Assembly: GCA_963836665.1 (NCBI GenBank)
Contig: CAWIKL010000001.1
Span: forward strand, 62,001-126,000
Length of the DNA: 64,000 bases
From: JAICSD01 sp963836665
Lineage (GTDB): Bacteria; Acidobacteriota; Vicinamibacteria; Vicinamibacterales; 2-12-FULL-66-21
Reading direction: 5' to 3'
Shown: positions 44,701 to 52,671 of the stretch, one piece after another
How the letters are laid out: each line of letters starts with the position of its first letter
Position numbering within the stretch: the first letter of the stretch is position 1
Translations under genes and position numbers: made by a program
Notes under the pieces: model-generated
Databases searched by the model: none
The model's input: the letters and a program-made list of their open reading frames with translations, nothing else
What the model was told of the DNA's origin: nothing

Positions 44701-45204
44701 ACCGACAGCAACTGCGCTGATTTCCTGTTACAGCCCGCCACGATCCTGCCGGTCGCCTCGGCCGCCGGCGCGGTCAATATCAAGGTGGCGAGCATCGCCG
44801 ATTTTGCCGCCGGCCAGACCATCACCATCGATACCGGCGCGAACCTCGAAACCGTCGTCATTGCGACGGTCGGCACCGCAGGCGCCACGACGATCGCCGC
44901 CGCTGCCAGTGCGGGCTCGACCGTGGTTTCTGTTGCCGGGCTGGCCGGCTTCAGCGCCGGGCAGGCCGTCCTCATCGACAGCGGTGCGTCTCAGGAGACG
45001 GCGGTTGTGGCTGCCGTCGCTGGCGGGCGCGGTGGCGCCACGCTCACCCTCACGGCGCCGCTCACCTCCACGCACGCGTCCGGGGCGGAGGTCTCCGGCA
45101 CTGGAATCACGCTCACCGCTCCCATGACCCGCGCGCACGCCAGCGGGGCGCCGGTCAATCGCGGCCTTCCCACGCCCGGCGCGCCCAATCGGTATGAGCG
45201 GTGA
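41773..45204 (+). CDS. GH54 alpha-L-arabinofuranosidase fused to lamin-tail domain and repeats
   Basis: This 1143-residue secreted protein has a signal peptide near residues 8-28. Residues about 39-360 are a GH54 catalytic domain: GPCDIYAAAGAPCVAAHSTT, YNGPLYQVLRQSDGKTLDVG, GRHYNSGCCFDYGNAEIDSR with vicinal Cys203-Cys204, MTDQENNLVG (Glu248, nucleophile position) and GNGGDNSVGSQGTFYEG (Asp327, acid/base position). The usual CBM42 is absent. Instead a NEW3-like sandwich (about 375-485), a lamin-tail domain (PIKINEFRVNDGSPTNTTNA, about 493-560) and at least five short repeats of the SVAGFAVGEKIGLGYG type follow to the end. It would release arabinose from arabinan or arabinoxylan. Confidence 0.92.
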   Translation: MKTKIDVLHRLTLPLALVTIGVSLPTAQPGARPARPQGPCDIYAAAGAPCVAAHSTTRALFAGYNGPLYQVLRQSDGKTLDVGVVQPVASPAPDAGGYADAAAQDAFCANTYCWIARIYDQSPKHNDLIQAPRGGFSGPAMGGFNNLPIADMAPLTVMGHKVYGVFIAPGMGLRQNDAKGTAVDDQAEGQYWVINGRHYNSGCCFDYGNAEIDSRDDDNGTMETTYYGNATAWYHGNAPGPWVMTDQENNLVGCVNPGSPSKLCANLPDIAWRFVTAVAKGEPHHWTSMGGDAQEGALSVMFDGPRVDITYDPMRKQGAILLGNGGDNSVGSQGTFYEGAMTAAGTFPLNATDQLVQANVVAARYEGPRLTLAPASATATPPGLQTFVPGTSQDTTLTFTNTMGAPATGVELSMALPSTQWTAIVVGTTKTAATFADPVAPGASVSATFKITAGPSAFNGDLVGRAQWTNRTSGAKLSETAAEKVRSVSPIKINEFRVNDGSPTNTTNAFVELYNAGAREIDISKWTITEHQTQQAIFSAVTIPAGQKLAAGGFYLLGLANSGLAAPSRAGDTTISVRSTAGMNVGDAIGIDSGAGAETHRIVSIGTAAAASTTLWQPLPDGPVISIPAGSTNVPVTSVAGFAVGEKIGLGYGATYPAVGKALERYEVATVTAVGKPGTQAFLGADAAVGATNIKVTSVANISAGDKIRLDIDSVGHGIETVTVTRVGTQANRTALSADVNAGATAINVRSVSGFTVGEALTVGTPANHETVTISAVGQPGPAGASVEVTPALARAHLNREFVVAQGTGLDLASPLKFAHAANLPFSARGTGITFQPATAFAHSSNEPVQPLGTGVVLDGPLAKAHAIEAVVRDAAVTTAGYQGTPAPNQWFGGPAFSTTAGSIVLRDAAGLVVDSLNYGLLVDPWAAEGYHARSGSGEAGCRVSMPGPGRGGFGGAAPALATPHRSAGRFPDGADTDSNCADFLLQPATILPVASAAGAVNIKVASIADFAAGQTITIDTGANLETVVIATVGTAGATTIAAAASAGSTVVSVAGLAGFSAGQAVLIDSGASQETAVVAAVAGGRGGATLTLTAPLTSTHASGAEVSGTGITLTAPMTRAHASGAPVNRGLPTPGAPNRYER

Positions 45205-45216
45205 GTTTCACGATCG

Positions 45217-45963
45217 TTATTTCGTTACGGGTCGATGCCCCGAGTTCGTGATGACCACCTGGATGTTCTTCGCCTTCGCATCGAGCACGGTCTTTGCGGC
45301 ATAGAGCGCACCGTCAGGAAGCGTCGCCATCTGCACGGCGAGAGTCACCGGCTCGTCGGGTTTCTCGATGTAGCTGCTGACATTCAGCCCCAGCAGGCGG
45401 CCGGCGGCCGGATCGAGATCGATGGACAGCACGTCGCCGGGTTTCAGGTACTGTTTCATCTCGATGCGCACGCCCGATCCCTGCGGGTTCACCGACACGC
45501 CGCCGGCATCTTTCACTGCCTGGATCTTGGCCGGTTGCGGGGGCACGTAGGACTGGACCAGCGCGACGGCCTGCTTCATGTACTCCTGGATGTCTTCCTT
45601 CTTGTTTTCGACGATCGCCCCCTTGACCGCGCCCCCGCCCTTCTTCCGGCCACGCCCTCCGCTATCGCTCGGTGCCGCTTTCGGTTCGCCGGCGATCGCG
45701 ACCTTTTGCACTTTCCCGTCGGCGCCGTAGAAGCAGCGGTTCTGCTTGCGGCTCTTCTCCTCCCCCTTCAGGCTGATGGCGGTCGTTTCGACCCACTCGT
45801 ATTGCGCGAGCTTCTTGGTGCCTTCCGCCAGAGACTGTTTCAGCGCCGCGACTTGGTCCGCCTTTCCGCCGGCGCCCGGTGCCGGCTGCTGGGCGGCCAC
45901 CGCCAGCGGCAGTCCGAGCAGGGCGGCCCACACTCCCATCCGCGACGTCATCGTGACTTTCAT
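45217..45963 (-). CDS. Secreted protein of unknown function
   Basis: This 248-residue protein starts at the ATG giving MKVTMTSRMGVWAALLG, with GAGGAGAG as Shine-Dalgarno. The signal peptide is cut near AVAAQ. The mature part has LKQSLAEGTKKLAQYEWVET and ISLKGEEKSRKQNRCFYGAD, then a Lys/Gly-rich hinge (RGRKKGGGAVKG). A C-terminal beta-rich half follows: GVRIEMKQYLKPGDVLSIDL, RLLGLNVSSYIEKPDEPVTL. Similar proteins are common in acidobacteria and are annotated only as hypothetical. It is convergent with the GH54 gene (12 nt between). Confidence 0.7.
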   Translation of the reverse strand: MKVTMTSRMGVWAALLGLPLAVAAQQPAPGAGGKADQVAALKQSLAEGTKKLAQYEWVETTAISLKGEEKSRKQNRCFYGADGKVQKVAIAGEPKAAPSDSGGRGRKKGGGAVKGAIVENKKEDIQEYMKQAVALVQSYVPPQPAKIQAVKDAGGVSVNPQGSGVRIEMKQYLKPGDVLSIDLDPAAGRLLGLNVSSYIEKPDEPVTLAVQMATLPDGALYAAKTVLDAKAKNIQVVITNSGHRPVTK

Positions 45964-46521
45964 GGTCTCTCCTCTATTGCGGATCCGTTCCGGGGGAGGG
46001 GAGAGCACAGCCGGTACCATCGGTCGCTCGTTGAAGACACGCGGGCCTAACGCTCTCCCAGCCAGCAGCTTGCGGGCTCGAGTTAGAGGCGCTTAGGCGA
46101 CGCATCCTGGTCGCGCGCTACGGAGCAGTGTCAGTTCAGCGCTTTGCGTCCACGGTATTCCGGAGTGCGCGCCGGATCGAGGGAGTGGTCTGTTCGGGCG
46201 GGTTGGGAGACGGGTCCGGCATTTCTGCGCGCTGACGAACCCGCCAGCACGTCAGTAGACTGTTATGGCGGTTAAAGTACTCTGTGACGGACTGTAGAAG
46301 ATCATTTGACACTTAAAAGTCTGCTTCATGAGTGACATTTAACAGCGCCATGGATTCCTTTTAATTCTGAACACTCGCGCTGCGTCCTCGCAAATGCTTG
46401 GAAAGCCATGACTTCACGGTCGTTCATATTCTTGTCGGGCTGGCGGACATGTTGCTCTTTCACATGGCATCGACAACCGACGGCTGGCCGCGATTGGCCT
46501 TCCGACAACAGAGAGACGACA
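45964..46521. other. Long intergenic region with no gene seen, carrying a sigma-54-like site
   Basis: This is 558 nt between the divergent secreted-protein and PEP-CTERM genes. It is locally AT-richer around 46260-46400. Short open frames here have no coding character. The recognisable element is the -24/-12 site at 46441-46456. There is room for upstream enhancer sites, but no convincing paired inverted repeat was found by eye. Confidence 0.5.
46441..46456 (+). promoter_or_regulatory. Sigma-54 (-24/-12) promoter candidate for the PEP-CTERM gene
   Basis: TGGCGGACATGTTGCT has GG and GC exactly 12 nt apart, as required. It matches the TGGCAC-N5-TTGCW consensus except for the AC pair. A transcript from here would begin near 46468, about 55 nt before the TTG start. 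PEP-CTERM genes in several phyla are driven by RpoN with the PrsK/PrsR two-component pair, which gives this match context; no experiment supports it here. Confidence 0.55.
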
Positions 46522-47190
46522 TTGAAACCGAAGTATTTGCTCATGACAGCACTCGGCGTCGCGATGATCGGCGCGACCGCGGCGTCGGCCAACGCGAGCA
46601 CGATCACCCTCAACAACTGCTATACAGGCTCATGCGGCGCGCTGACTGGTGCAGTCACCGTCACGATAAGCGATGACACTCTCAATGAAAGCCCCGGCAC
46701 GGGCGACGTGAAGCTCGTGATTGCCAATAACACGAACGGCTTCGTCAGCGATTTTGGACTCTTCTACACCGGTGGACTCTCGCACGATGCTGCCATCAAG
46801 ACGTTCTCAGCGACTCCCAGCGGTCCGACCGCGCCGTCGCTCGATTTCTCCAAATGCAACCAGGACAACTCGGGTCAGGGCTTGAATCTCTGCCTCGGGT
46901 TTCCCACAGCCAACAACAACAACCAGCTATTCAACGCTGGCGAGACCGTGACTTTCTTCCTCGATTCGGCGACGACGAACCTGTCTACGCTCAAGTTCGG
47001 TGGCGATGCATTCGCCCACATCCAATCCATTTCCACGGCGGGTGGCGATTCAAGCGCGAAGATCGTCGACGGCGACGGGTCACTTAATCAGACTTCCGTC
47101 GTTCCCGAACCGGCGTCGATGCTGCTGCTCGGAACCGGGCTGAGCGGCGTTGCCGCGGCCGTGCGCCGCCGCAAGCAGACGCTCGCCTAG
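46522..47190 (+). CDS. PEP-CTERM sorting-domain protein
   Basis: This protein has 222 residues from a TTG that gives MKPKYLLMTALGVAMIG, a proper basic-then-hydrophobic signal peptide, with GAGAGA before it; an ATG at 46543 would lose the basic start. The mature part is Asn/Thr/Ser-rich and low in charge (ITLNNCYTGSCGALTGAVTV, NNNNQLFNAGETVTFFLDSA). The C-terminus is VVPEPASMLLLGTGLSGVAA then VRRRKQTLA, the PEP motif, helix and basic tail that exosortase (EpsH/XrtA) recognises. It is likely cell-surface or exopolysaccharide-associated. No exosortase is in the window. Confidence 0.9.
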   Translation: MKPKYLLMTALGVAMIGATAASANASTITLNNCYTGSCGALTGAVTVTISDDTLNESPGTGDVKLVIANNTNGFVSDFGLFYTGGLSHDAAIKTFSATPSGPTAPSLDFSKCNQDNSGQGLNLCLGFPTANNNNQLFNAGETVTFFLDSATTNLSTLKFGGDAFAHIQSISTAGGDSSAKIVDGDGSLNQTSVVPEPASMLLLGTGLSGVAAAVRRRKQTLA

Positions 47191-47247
47191 GGACGCGTTC
47201 TACGGGGTACGGCCGCGACGCGGTCGCACGCGGGCCCGGGGTGATCG

Positions 47248-48546
47248 TCAACCGGCGATGATGGTGGTCGCGTTTGTCGCCGTGCGGCCGTCGGGTGCCG
47301 TGATCGTCACGCGCACGGTATAGACACCGGCCGCGCCGAACGCGTGCAGTGCCACCGACCCGCTCGTCGTCGATGTGGTGCCGTCACCGAAGTCCCACGC
47401 GTACGACAGCGTCGGTATCGTGCCAGAGGCGACCGCCGGCGTCGCCGTTAGCGTGATCGTCGAGCCGACCGCCGGCGTCGCGGTGCTAGGCGTCAGCGTC
47501 ACGTTCAGTGCTGGCGCCGATACCACGACGGTGCCCGCGCCGTGGCCGCTGGCGGCCGGCGAGCGCGCGGTGACGCCAACTGTCTTCGCGCCGACCGTTG
47601 GATAGCTCTGTGTCGCGCTGGCGGTCGTCGTCGTCAGGTCCGTGACGCCGTCGCCGTCGAAATCCCAGTCGTACTGCGTCACGGTGCCGCCCGTGCTGTT
47701 GGGCGTCGCGGTCGCGGTGAAGGTGACTGTGCCGTTCACCCCAGCCGGGTTCGGGCTCGCGCTGACGCTGACGTCGATACTAGGAGCGGGCGCGGCGCCG
47801 ACGACGACATGAATCGTCCCGCGCCCCAGTCGCCCGTCCGCCGATCGCACCGCGACGACCACGGCGTAATCGTCTTTCCCCTGCACGAACCGATACGTCG
47901 GCGTGGCCTCAGTGCTGTCGGTGACACCGTCTTCGTTGAAGTCCCACGCGTAGGTCAGGCCGGTGGGCATGGGGTCTGGATTCTGCGGGCGCACGGTCGT
48001 CAGAAAGTGCACCGGCATGTCCGTGTCGGTCAGGCGTGGGTCCGCAATAATGTCGACGAACAGCGGCCCGAGGCCTGGTGTCGGAAACGGCGCCGGTGAC
48101 GGTGACGGTGACGGCGACGGGGGTGGCATCGGTGTGGCCGTGGCATTCGGCACGGTGATCGCCGCGATGCCGACGACGTCGCCAGCGGCCGCCGTGATCG
48201 TTGCCGAGCTGCCGCCGGTCCACGTCACCTTCGTGTGACCCGTCCAGTCGGTAGTCGGCCGTTCGTTCGACAGCGTGCCGCTCGAGGCCGTGAGCTGCAG
48301 GGGCACGTTCGCCGTAACGGTGCTGCCGACCGTGTTACCGCTGGTCGCGATGACCAGCTCGAGCGAGCCGCCGCCGGCAGGCATCGTCCAGACATTCGGG
48401 GTCAGGAAGATCGCAGCGGGCACGCCAGCAGGTGGCGCGGAGGGCGCGATCGGGGGCGTCGTCGAACCGGAATCGTCGTGTCCGCAGCCGATGAGGAAGA
48501 GAAAAAGGAGCGACGAACCGAAGGCGCAGCGTCGCATGCGCCGCAT
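47248..48546 (-). CDS. Lipoprotein with PKD domains
   Basis: This protein has 432 residues from MRRMRRCAFGSSLLFLFLIG; the lipobox LFLIGC makes the next Cys the lipid anchor (a second Met three codons on is an alternative). An Ig-like domain (about 45-135, LTPNVWTMPAGGGSLELVI) and a Pro/Ser linker are followed by three PKD-like domains: GLTYAWDFNEDGVTDSTEAT, VTQYDWDFDGDGVTDLTTTT and TLSYAWDFGDGTTSTTSGSV, each with the WDFxxDG core. It is predicted to be a periplasmic or surface adhesion or scaffold protein. Ligand unknown. Confidence 0.85.
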   Translation of the reverse strand: MRRMRRCAFGSSLLFLFLIGCGHDDSGSTTPPIAPSAPPAGVPAAIFLTPNVWTMPAGGGSLELVIATSGNTVGSTVTANVPLQLTASSGTLSNERPTTDWTGHTKVTWTGGSSATITAAAGDVVGIAAITVPNATATPMPPPSPSPSPSPAPFPTPGLGPLFVDIIADPRLTDTDMPVHFLTTVRPQNPDPMPTGLTYAWDFNEDGVTDSTEATPTYRFVQGKDDYAVVVAVRSADGRLGRGTIHVVVGAAPAPSIDVSVSASPNPAGVNGTVTFTATATPNSTGGTVTQYDWDFDGDGVTDLTTTTASATQSYPTVGAKTVGVTARSPAASGHGAGTVVVSAPALNVTLTPSTATPAVGSTITLTATPAVASGTIPTLSYAWDFGDGTTSTTSGSVALHAFGAAGVYTVRVTITAPDGRTATNATTIIAG

Positions 48547-48599
48547 TCTACACGTGGTCCTTGGGTACTTCAGCCCTTGCTCGAGAGACGCGGCGCGCA

Positions 48600-49187
48600 C
48601 TACCTCCCGGCCCCGCCCATGAGGACGCTGGGGTTCCCCCGTGGATCAACACTGGCCCGGTAGGGCGTTGTCAGGACGTAGCCCTTGTGGTCGTCGAGAC
48701 CTCCGGCTTCGACCATCTTGTTGCCGCTCTCGTCGTTGAGTTCCAGATACCCTCGCAGTTTCCTGGTCCCGAGGAAGAGAGCCGGCGTGGAGATCCCGAT
48801 CGCGGTTCCACCGGTCGGAACGGTGACCGTGCTGGCAATCGAAAGCCCGGCAGAAGTCGCGTCCGACGAGATCCCCGCGAAGATGTTGCCGCTCGGCGTC
48901 ATGACGTACACGTGCCCTCGGACGACGACGCCACCGTCGTACACCCGGAGAATGTCCTCTCCTTTCGAATTCTCAACGGTGAACGGCACCGTGAGGGCCT
49001 TCTTGGGCGCCTGTGCCCCAGCCGTCGTCGTCAGGTAGCTGCCGACAGCGGCAAAGATGACGCCGGCGACGAACGACGCGGCACGGCCCGACGCTCGCGG
49101 GCTGCGCGCCTGCAGCCGAACGATATCTCGCCGCGCAGCGGCGACGCCTTCTTCGGCCCTCGCGAGGCGCCGTTCCAGTTCCGTCAT
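48600..49187 (-). CDS. Single-span membrane protein with coiled coil, unknown function
   Basis: This 195-residue protein starts at the ATG giving MTELERRLARAEEGVAAARR; GGAG lies 8 nt upstream. Residues 1-27 are a coiled-coil helix and residues about 36-56 a membrane span (AASFVAGVIFAAVGSYLTTT). The outer part is beta-rich (VPFTVENSKGEDILRVYDGG, HVYVMTPSGNIFAGIS, LRGYLELNDESGNKMVEAGG), similar to the many acidobacterial proteins with repeated NSxGxxI-type strands. No enzymatic motif seen. Confidence 0.65.
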   Translation of the reverse strand: MTELERRLARAEEGVAAARRDIVRLQARSPRASGRAASFVAGVIFAAVGSYLTTTAGAQAPKKALTVPFTVENSKGEDILRVYDGGVVVRGHVYVMTPSGNIFAGISSDATSAGLSIASTVTVPTGGTAIGISTPALFLGTRKLRGYLELNDESGNKMVEAGGLDDHKGYVLTTPYRASVDPRGNPSVLMGGAGR

Positions 49188-49386
49188 CTCAGTTTCTCCA
49201 TGGCTTCGCTCGACGATTGGCCCGACCTGGCGCGGCGATTCTCTCATACGGCTCCTTTTCGAGCACCGCAAGATTAGCCAGCGCGGGAGCGGCGAGCGAT
49301 TCTGTCGTACAGTAACCGTCGTCATCCTGGGGCGACAGAGTAAGAACTCGATCGATGTCGCCGCCGATCTCAGCGAGAGGATTGAA

Positions 49387-49824
49387 ATGCCGATGCCAGC
49401 CCTCACGTTTACTTTCTATATCGCCGCACCCATCGACAAGGTCTGGAACGGGTTTGTGTCGAAGGAGGCGAACAAGACGATCTTCATGGGCGCGGACTTC
49501 GCTATTGAGCTCAGGCCTGGCGGAGCGATGACCTGGTCGGGGCCGGGCAAGGATGGACAGCCGATGCGCTACGTGACGGGCGAGGTCCTGCGCGTCGACG
49601 CACCGACCCTGCTCGAGTACAGATTCGGCATGGGCGACGGCGCGGTGAAGTCGAGGGTGAGTGTGACGTTGACCCAGGAGACGGAGGCTGTGAAGGTTGT
49701 CGTCACCAACGACGATTGGGCAGACGACGATCCTGCGTACCTTCAGAACGCGGAGGGGTGGCCGCGGATCCTGTCGCGGTTGAAGACGCTCCTCGAGACG
49801 GGCAAGACATTTCGGCCGCACTGA
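49387..49824 (+). CDS. SRPBCC/AHSA1-type START-fold protein
   Basis: This 145-residue protein starts at the ATG giving MPMPALTFTFYIAAPIDKVW. The N-terminal FYIAAPIDKVWNGFVSKEAN and the core LRPGGAMTWSGPGKDGQPMR, GEVLRVDAPTLLEYRFGMG and C-terminal helix GWPRILSRLKTLLETGKTF match Activator-of-Hsp90-homologue/polyketide-cyclase-like proteins. These bind small hydrophobic ligands; many bacterial ones are linked to ArsR regulators, but none is adjacent. Role unknown. Confidence 0.85.
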   Translation: MPMPALTFTFYIAAPIDKVWNGFVSKEANKTIFMGADFAIELRPGGAMTWSGPGKDGQPMRYVTGEVLRVDAPTLLEYRFGMGDGAVKSRVSVTLTQETEAVKVVVTNDDWADDDPAYLQNAEGWPRILSRLKTLLETGKTFRPH

Positions 49825-49922
49825 GGATGCGGTCCGGGCGGCGAGGAGCGCCTGTCGATTTCGGGCGCTTCCGATCGACTATCCGCTGAAGCAATCCGAT
49901 TGCGTCAACGCTTCAGGGAGCG

Positions 49923-50654
49923 ATGATCATGACAGCCTCCAGACAACGGCACGTTTTTTTGCTCGTCGTCCTGCCGCTACTCGCGGTCGGGAAGCCGCAT
50001 GCGCAGGACAAGAAGCCCACCGCGTACCCTGCGATGGCGCCACTCGAGCAATACCGAATCGCGGACCGAGAGAACGAGATCGCTCTGGCCCGTAGCGCTG
50101 CCCCTCCGTCGGTGTCGGCCAACGCCGAGGTACTCGTGCTTGGCAGCATCGGGTATGAGACCGCGGTCAAGGGAACGAACGGCTTCGTGTGCTTCGTCGA
50201 GCGCTCCTGGGCCGCCGGTTTCGACGATCCCGAGTTCTGGAATCCCAAGCTGCGTGGGCCGAACTGCTTCAACCCGCCAGCCGTGCACAGCGTGCTGCCT
50301 CAGTACCTGAAACGCACCGAATGGGTGTTGACGGGTGCCACCCGGCAGCAGCTAACCGACAAGGCCCGGGCCGCTTTTGTCAGCAAGCAGTTCGGGTTGC
50401 CTGAGGCGGGGTCTTTTTCCTTCATGCTCTCCAAGCAGGGTTATCTGAGCGACGACGCGGCTGGACCGTGGATGCCGCACGTGATGTTCTTCGTACAGCG
50501 CGGCCAGGCTGCTAGCTGGGGTGCTGGACTGGAAGGGTCGCCGATCATAGGCGCCGATGGTGGCCAGTTCGAGCCGACAGTGCTATTCATCCCCGTGCCA
50601 CGCTGGTCGGACGGCTCCGCCGCTCCGATGTCACGGGAGCCGCACGTGAAATGA
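49923..50654 (+). CDS. Secreted protein of unknown function
   Basis: This 243-residue protein starts behind AGGGAG with a signal peptide (HVFLLVVLPLLAVGKPHAQ). It contains VLGSIGYETAVKGTNGFVCF, VERSWAAGFDDPEFWNPKLR and GPNCFNPPAVHSVLPQYLKR, then SFSFMLSKQGYLSDDAAGPW and MPHVMFFVQRGQAASWG. Two Cys (in FVCF and PNCFN) may form a disulfide. No enzyme or binding motif recognised. The composition and export signal support a real gene. Convergent with the alpha/beta hydrolase. Confidence 0.7.
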   Translation: MIMTASRQRHVFLLVVLPLLAVGKPHAQDKKPTAYPAMAPLEQYRIADRENEIALARSAAPPSVSANAEVLVLGSIGYETAVKGTNGFVCFVERSWAAGFDDPEFWNPKLRGPNCFNPPAVHSVLPQYLKRTEWVLTGATRQQLTDKARAAFVSKQFGLPEAGSFSFMLSKQGYLSDDAAGPWMPHVMFFVQRGQAASWGAGLEGSPIIGADGGQFEPTVLFIPVPRWSDGSAAPMSREPHVK

Positions 50655-50693
50655 AACCATTCTCACGGGTTCATCACCGCGGTGACATAAGCC

Positions 50694-51620
50694 TTACCGG
50701 TCCCACCCCAATCGAACGCGTACGAAGCGGATTGCATCCACCACCAGCTGCGGCTCGTCGTCCTGCACGTGATGGCCGCTTCGCGACGTCTGGACGTGCA
50801 GAGAGTTCGTCGATCGCTGCGCCCACTCGTCGTGCATGGCGCGCCACGCCTCATGCCCGCGGGGTGTGTCGTTGACGAAGGCGGCCTTCGGGTCCGACTT
50901 CATGCTCGTCAGCACCGCGATCGGGATATCCGGAAGTGGCTTCATCCCCTCGACCACTCCAGCCTCCTGAATGCGGACCGTCTCCCGGACTTCGTCGGCC
51001 TCGGCCCCCGGCTTCGCCAGCTGATCGGCAAACGACTTCCTGAAGGCCTCCGGATACGTTGGATCGAGCTTGCCGTAGCGCTTCACCTGCTGCTCGTGAA
51101 CCCCTTCGACCAGGACGAGACCGGCGACATCAGCGGGATAGACCGATGTGTACAGACGGGCGAGCATGCCGCCGTACGAGGCGCCGACCAGGATGCAGGG
51201 ACGCGGCGCGTGCAACGCTTGCAGCAAGGCGTGCAGATCCTCGACGGCTTCGCGCGCGGTGTGCGCTCCCAGGCCCGGCTCGGAGTGGCCGATGCCGGAT
51301 CGCGAGTACACGACCACGGGAGCGAACGCGGCCACCGCCGGCCGGACGTGATCCCACGTCGACAGATCGTTTCCGAGCCCGCCTTCGAACACGATCGTGC
51401 CGGATCCGGAGCCGGCCTGAACCACTTCGAGCGTGTGCGTGCCGATGCTGACGAGACGCGTCGCCGGATTCTGACTTGTAGCCGCTACCGCAGTGACGCC
51501 GAGCACGATGGACAGCCAGCACGCTCGAAATACACGCCTGCGAGAAGCTGAAGACACAGTAGGCTGCCCACGCCGGTCGGTGGAGGTGTTGTGTTCGCTG
51601 ACGAAGTTGTTAGTGGGCAT
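50694..51620 (-). CDS. Alpha/beta-fold hydrolase, membrane-anchored or secreted
   Basis: This 308-residue protein has one hydrophobic segment at about 32-48 (ACWLSIVLGVTAVAATS), acting as a signal anchor. The hydrolase core shows IVFEGGLGNDLSTWDHVRPA, VVVYSRSGIGHSEPG, the nucleophile elbow LVGASYGGMLARLYTSVYP and the His in SRSGHHVQDDEPQLVV. A lid region (KRYGKLDPTYPEAFRKSFAD) lies between. It resembles small-molecule ester or epoxide hydrolases; substrate unknown. Confidence 0.85.
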   Translation of the reverse strand: MPTNNFVSEHNTSTDRRGQPTVSSASRRRVFRACWLSIVLGVTAVAATSQNPATRLVSIGTHTLEVVQAGSGSGTIVFEGGLGNDLSTWDHVRPAVAAFAPVVVYSRSGIGHSEPGLGAHTAREAVEDLHALLQALHAPRPCILVGASYGGMLARLYTSVYPADVAGLVLVEGVHEQQVKRYGKLDPTYPEAFRKSFADQLAKPGAEADEVRETVRIQEAGVVEGMKPLPDIPIAVLTSMKSDPKAAFVNDTPRGHEAWRAMHDEWAQRSTNSLHVQTSRSGHHVQDDEPQLVVDAIRFVRVRLGWDR

Positions 51621-51762
51621 GGCTGAGCTGGAGCATCTGCCGATTCAGGCATTTTCGACAACCGATGGATGAGTTAATACCGGCTCAAGGTGAAGAGGTA
51701 GTACGGTAGTCACGGGCGGGCGTTACCATGTATTCGTCAGTATCCGACACTGGAGGCGACCC

Positions 51763-52512
51763 GTGATCAAGTCGATTGTCGCGCTCACCCTCTCCTCGGT
51801 TTTTGTGTTGGCGTGTGCGCAGACACCGCCCGCGCAAACCGCAACTACGGAGCAGCCCGCCTCGCCGGCGCCGGCGGACGCGTCCAAGCCGGTGCCACGC
51901 GCTGCTACACCTCCATCGACGGCGGCGCCAGCGCCCGCCGCCGCGCCCGCACAGCCCCAGTCGCAACCGGAGACTCCCGTGCCACCAGCGCCTGCGTTCC
52001 GCGATGTGACGATTCCCGCTGGCACATCACTGAGCGTGACGCTCCTCACCGCGGTGGCGTCGGACACAAGCAAGGTGGAGGACCCGGTCAAGGGGTCCAT
52101 TTCGAAGGCCGTGACCATTTCCGGCGTGACGGCGCTGCCCGTCGGCACGCAGATGCTCGGATCGGTCACGGAAGCGGCCGAGTCGGGGCGGGTCAAAGGC
52201 AAAGCGTCCGTTGCGTTCCGTTTCGACCGGCTGGTGGTCAATGACGAAACGGTCCGCGTCCAGACCGCCAAGGTGCAGGTTACCGCTGCCGCCGACACGA
52301 AGTCCGACGTCAAGAAAGGCGGGCTCGGCGCGGGAGCGGGCGCCGTCGTCGGCGGCGTGATCGGCGGCGGGAAGGGCGCAGCCCTCGGCGCCGTGGCAGG
52401 CGGCGCGGGCACGGTGCTCGCCACCAAAGGCAGCGAAGTAGAAATCCCGTCCGGTACCGTCGTCAAGGTGCTCGTTCAGGATCCGATCACGGTGCGAGTC
52501 ACGGTGAAGTAG
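51763..52512 (+). CDS. Lipoprotein with glycine-zipper segment
   Basis: This 249-residue protein starts with GTG. The lipobox SVFVLAC puts the anchor Cys at 18, and a long Ala/Pro-rich stretch (about 20-75) acts as a spacer. A compact beta domain follows (VTIPAGTSLSVTLLTAVASD, LPVGTQMLGSVTEAAESGRV), then a glycine-zipper helix pair (GGLGAGAGAVVGGVIGGGKG) and a C-terminal strand region ending VKVLVQDPITVRVTVK. Glycine zippers suggest insertion into or oligomerisation at a membrane. Function unknown. Confidence 0.75.
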   Translation: MIKSIVALTLSSVFVLACAQTPPAQTATTEQPASPAPADASKPVPRAATPPSTAAPAPAAAPAQPQSQPETPVPPAPAFRDVTIPAGTSLSVTLLTAVASDTSKVEDPVKGSISKAVTISGVTALPVGTQMLGSVTEAAESGRVKGKASVAFRFDRLVVNDETVRVQTAKVQVTAAADTKSDVKKGGLGAGAGAVVGGVIGGGKGAALGAVAGGAGTVLATKGSEVEIPSGTVVKVLVQDPITVRVTVK

Positions 52513-52671
52513 AAGTTACAGGTGTCTCGGCTGCCTCAGAAGATAGGTGAGCCGTTCAAGATCATCGACGAATTCGATCCCCCACATTGTTATGGACATC
52601 ACTTTGGTTGCTCGGTAGCCTGCAGTGGGCTGTCACGCTGTCTGCGGCCCGAGAAGGGAAGGAGCCGATCC

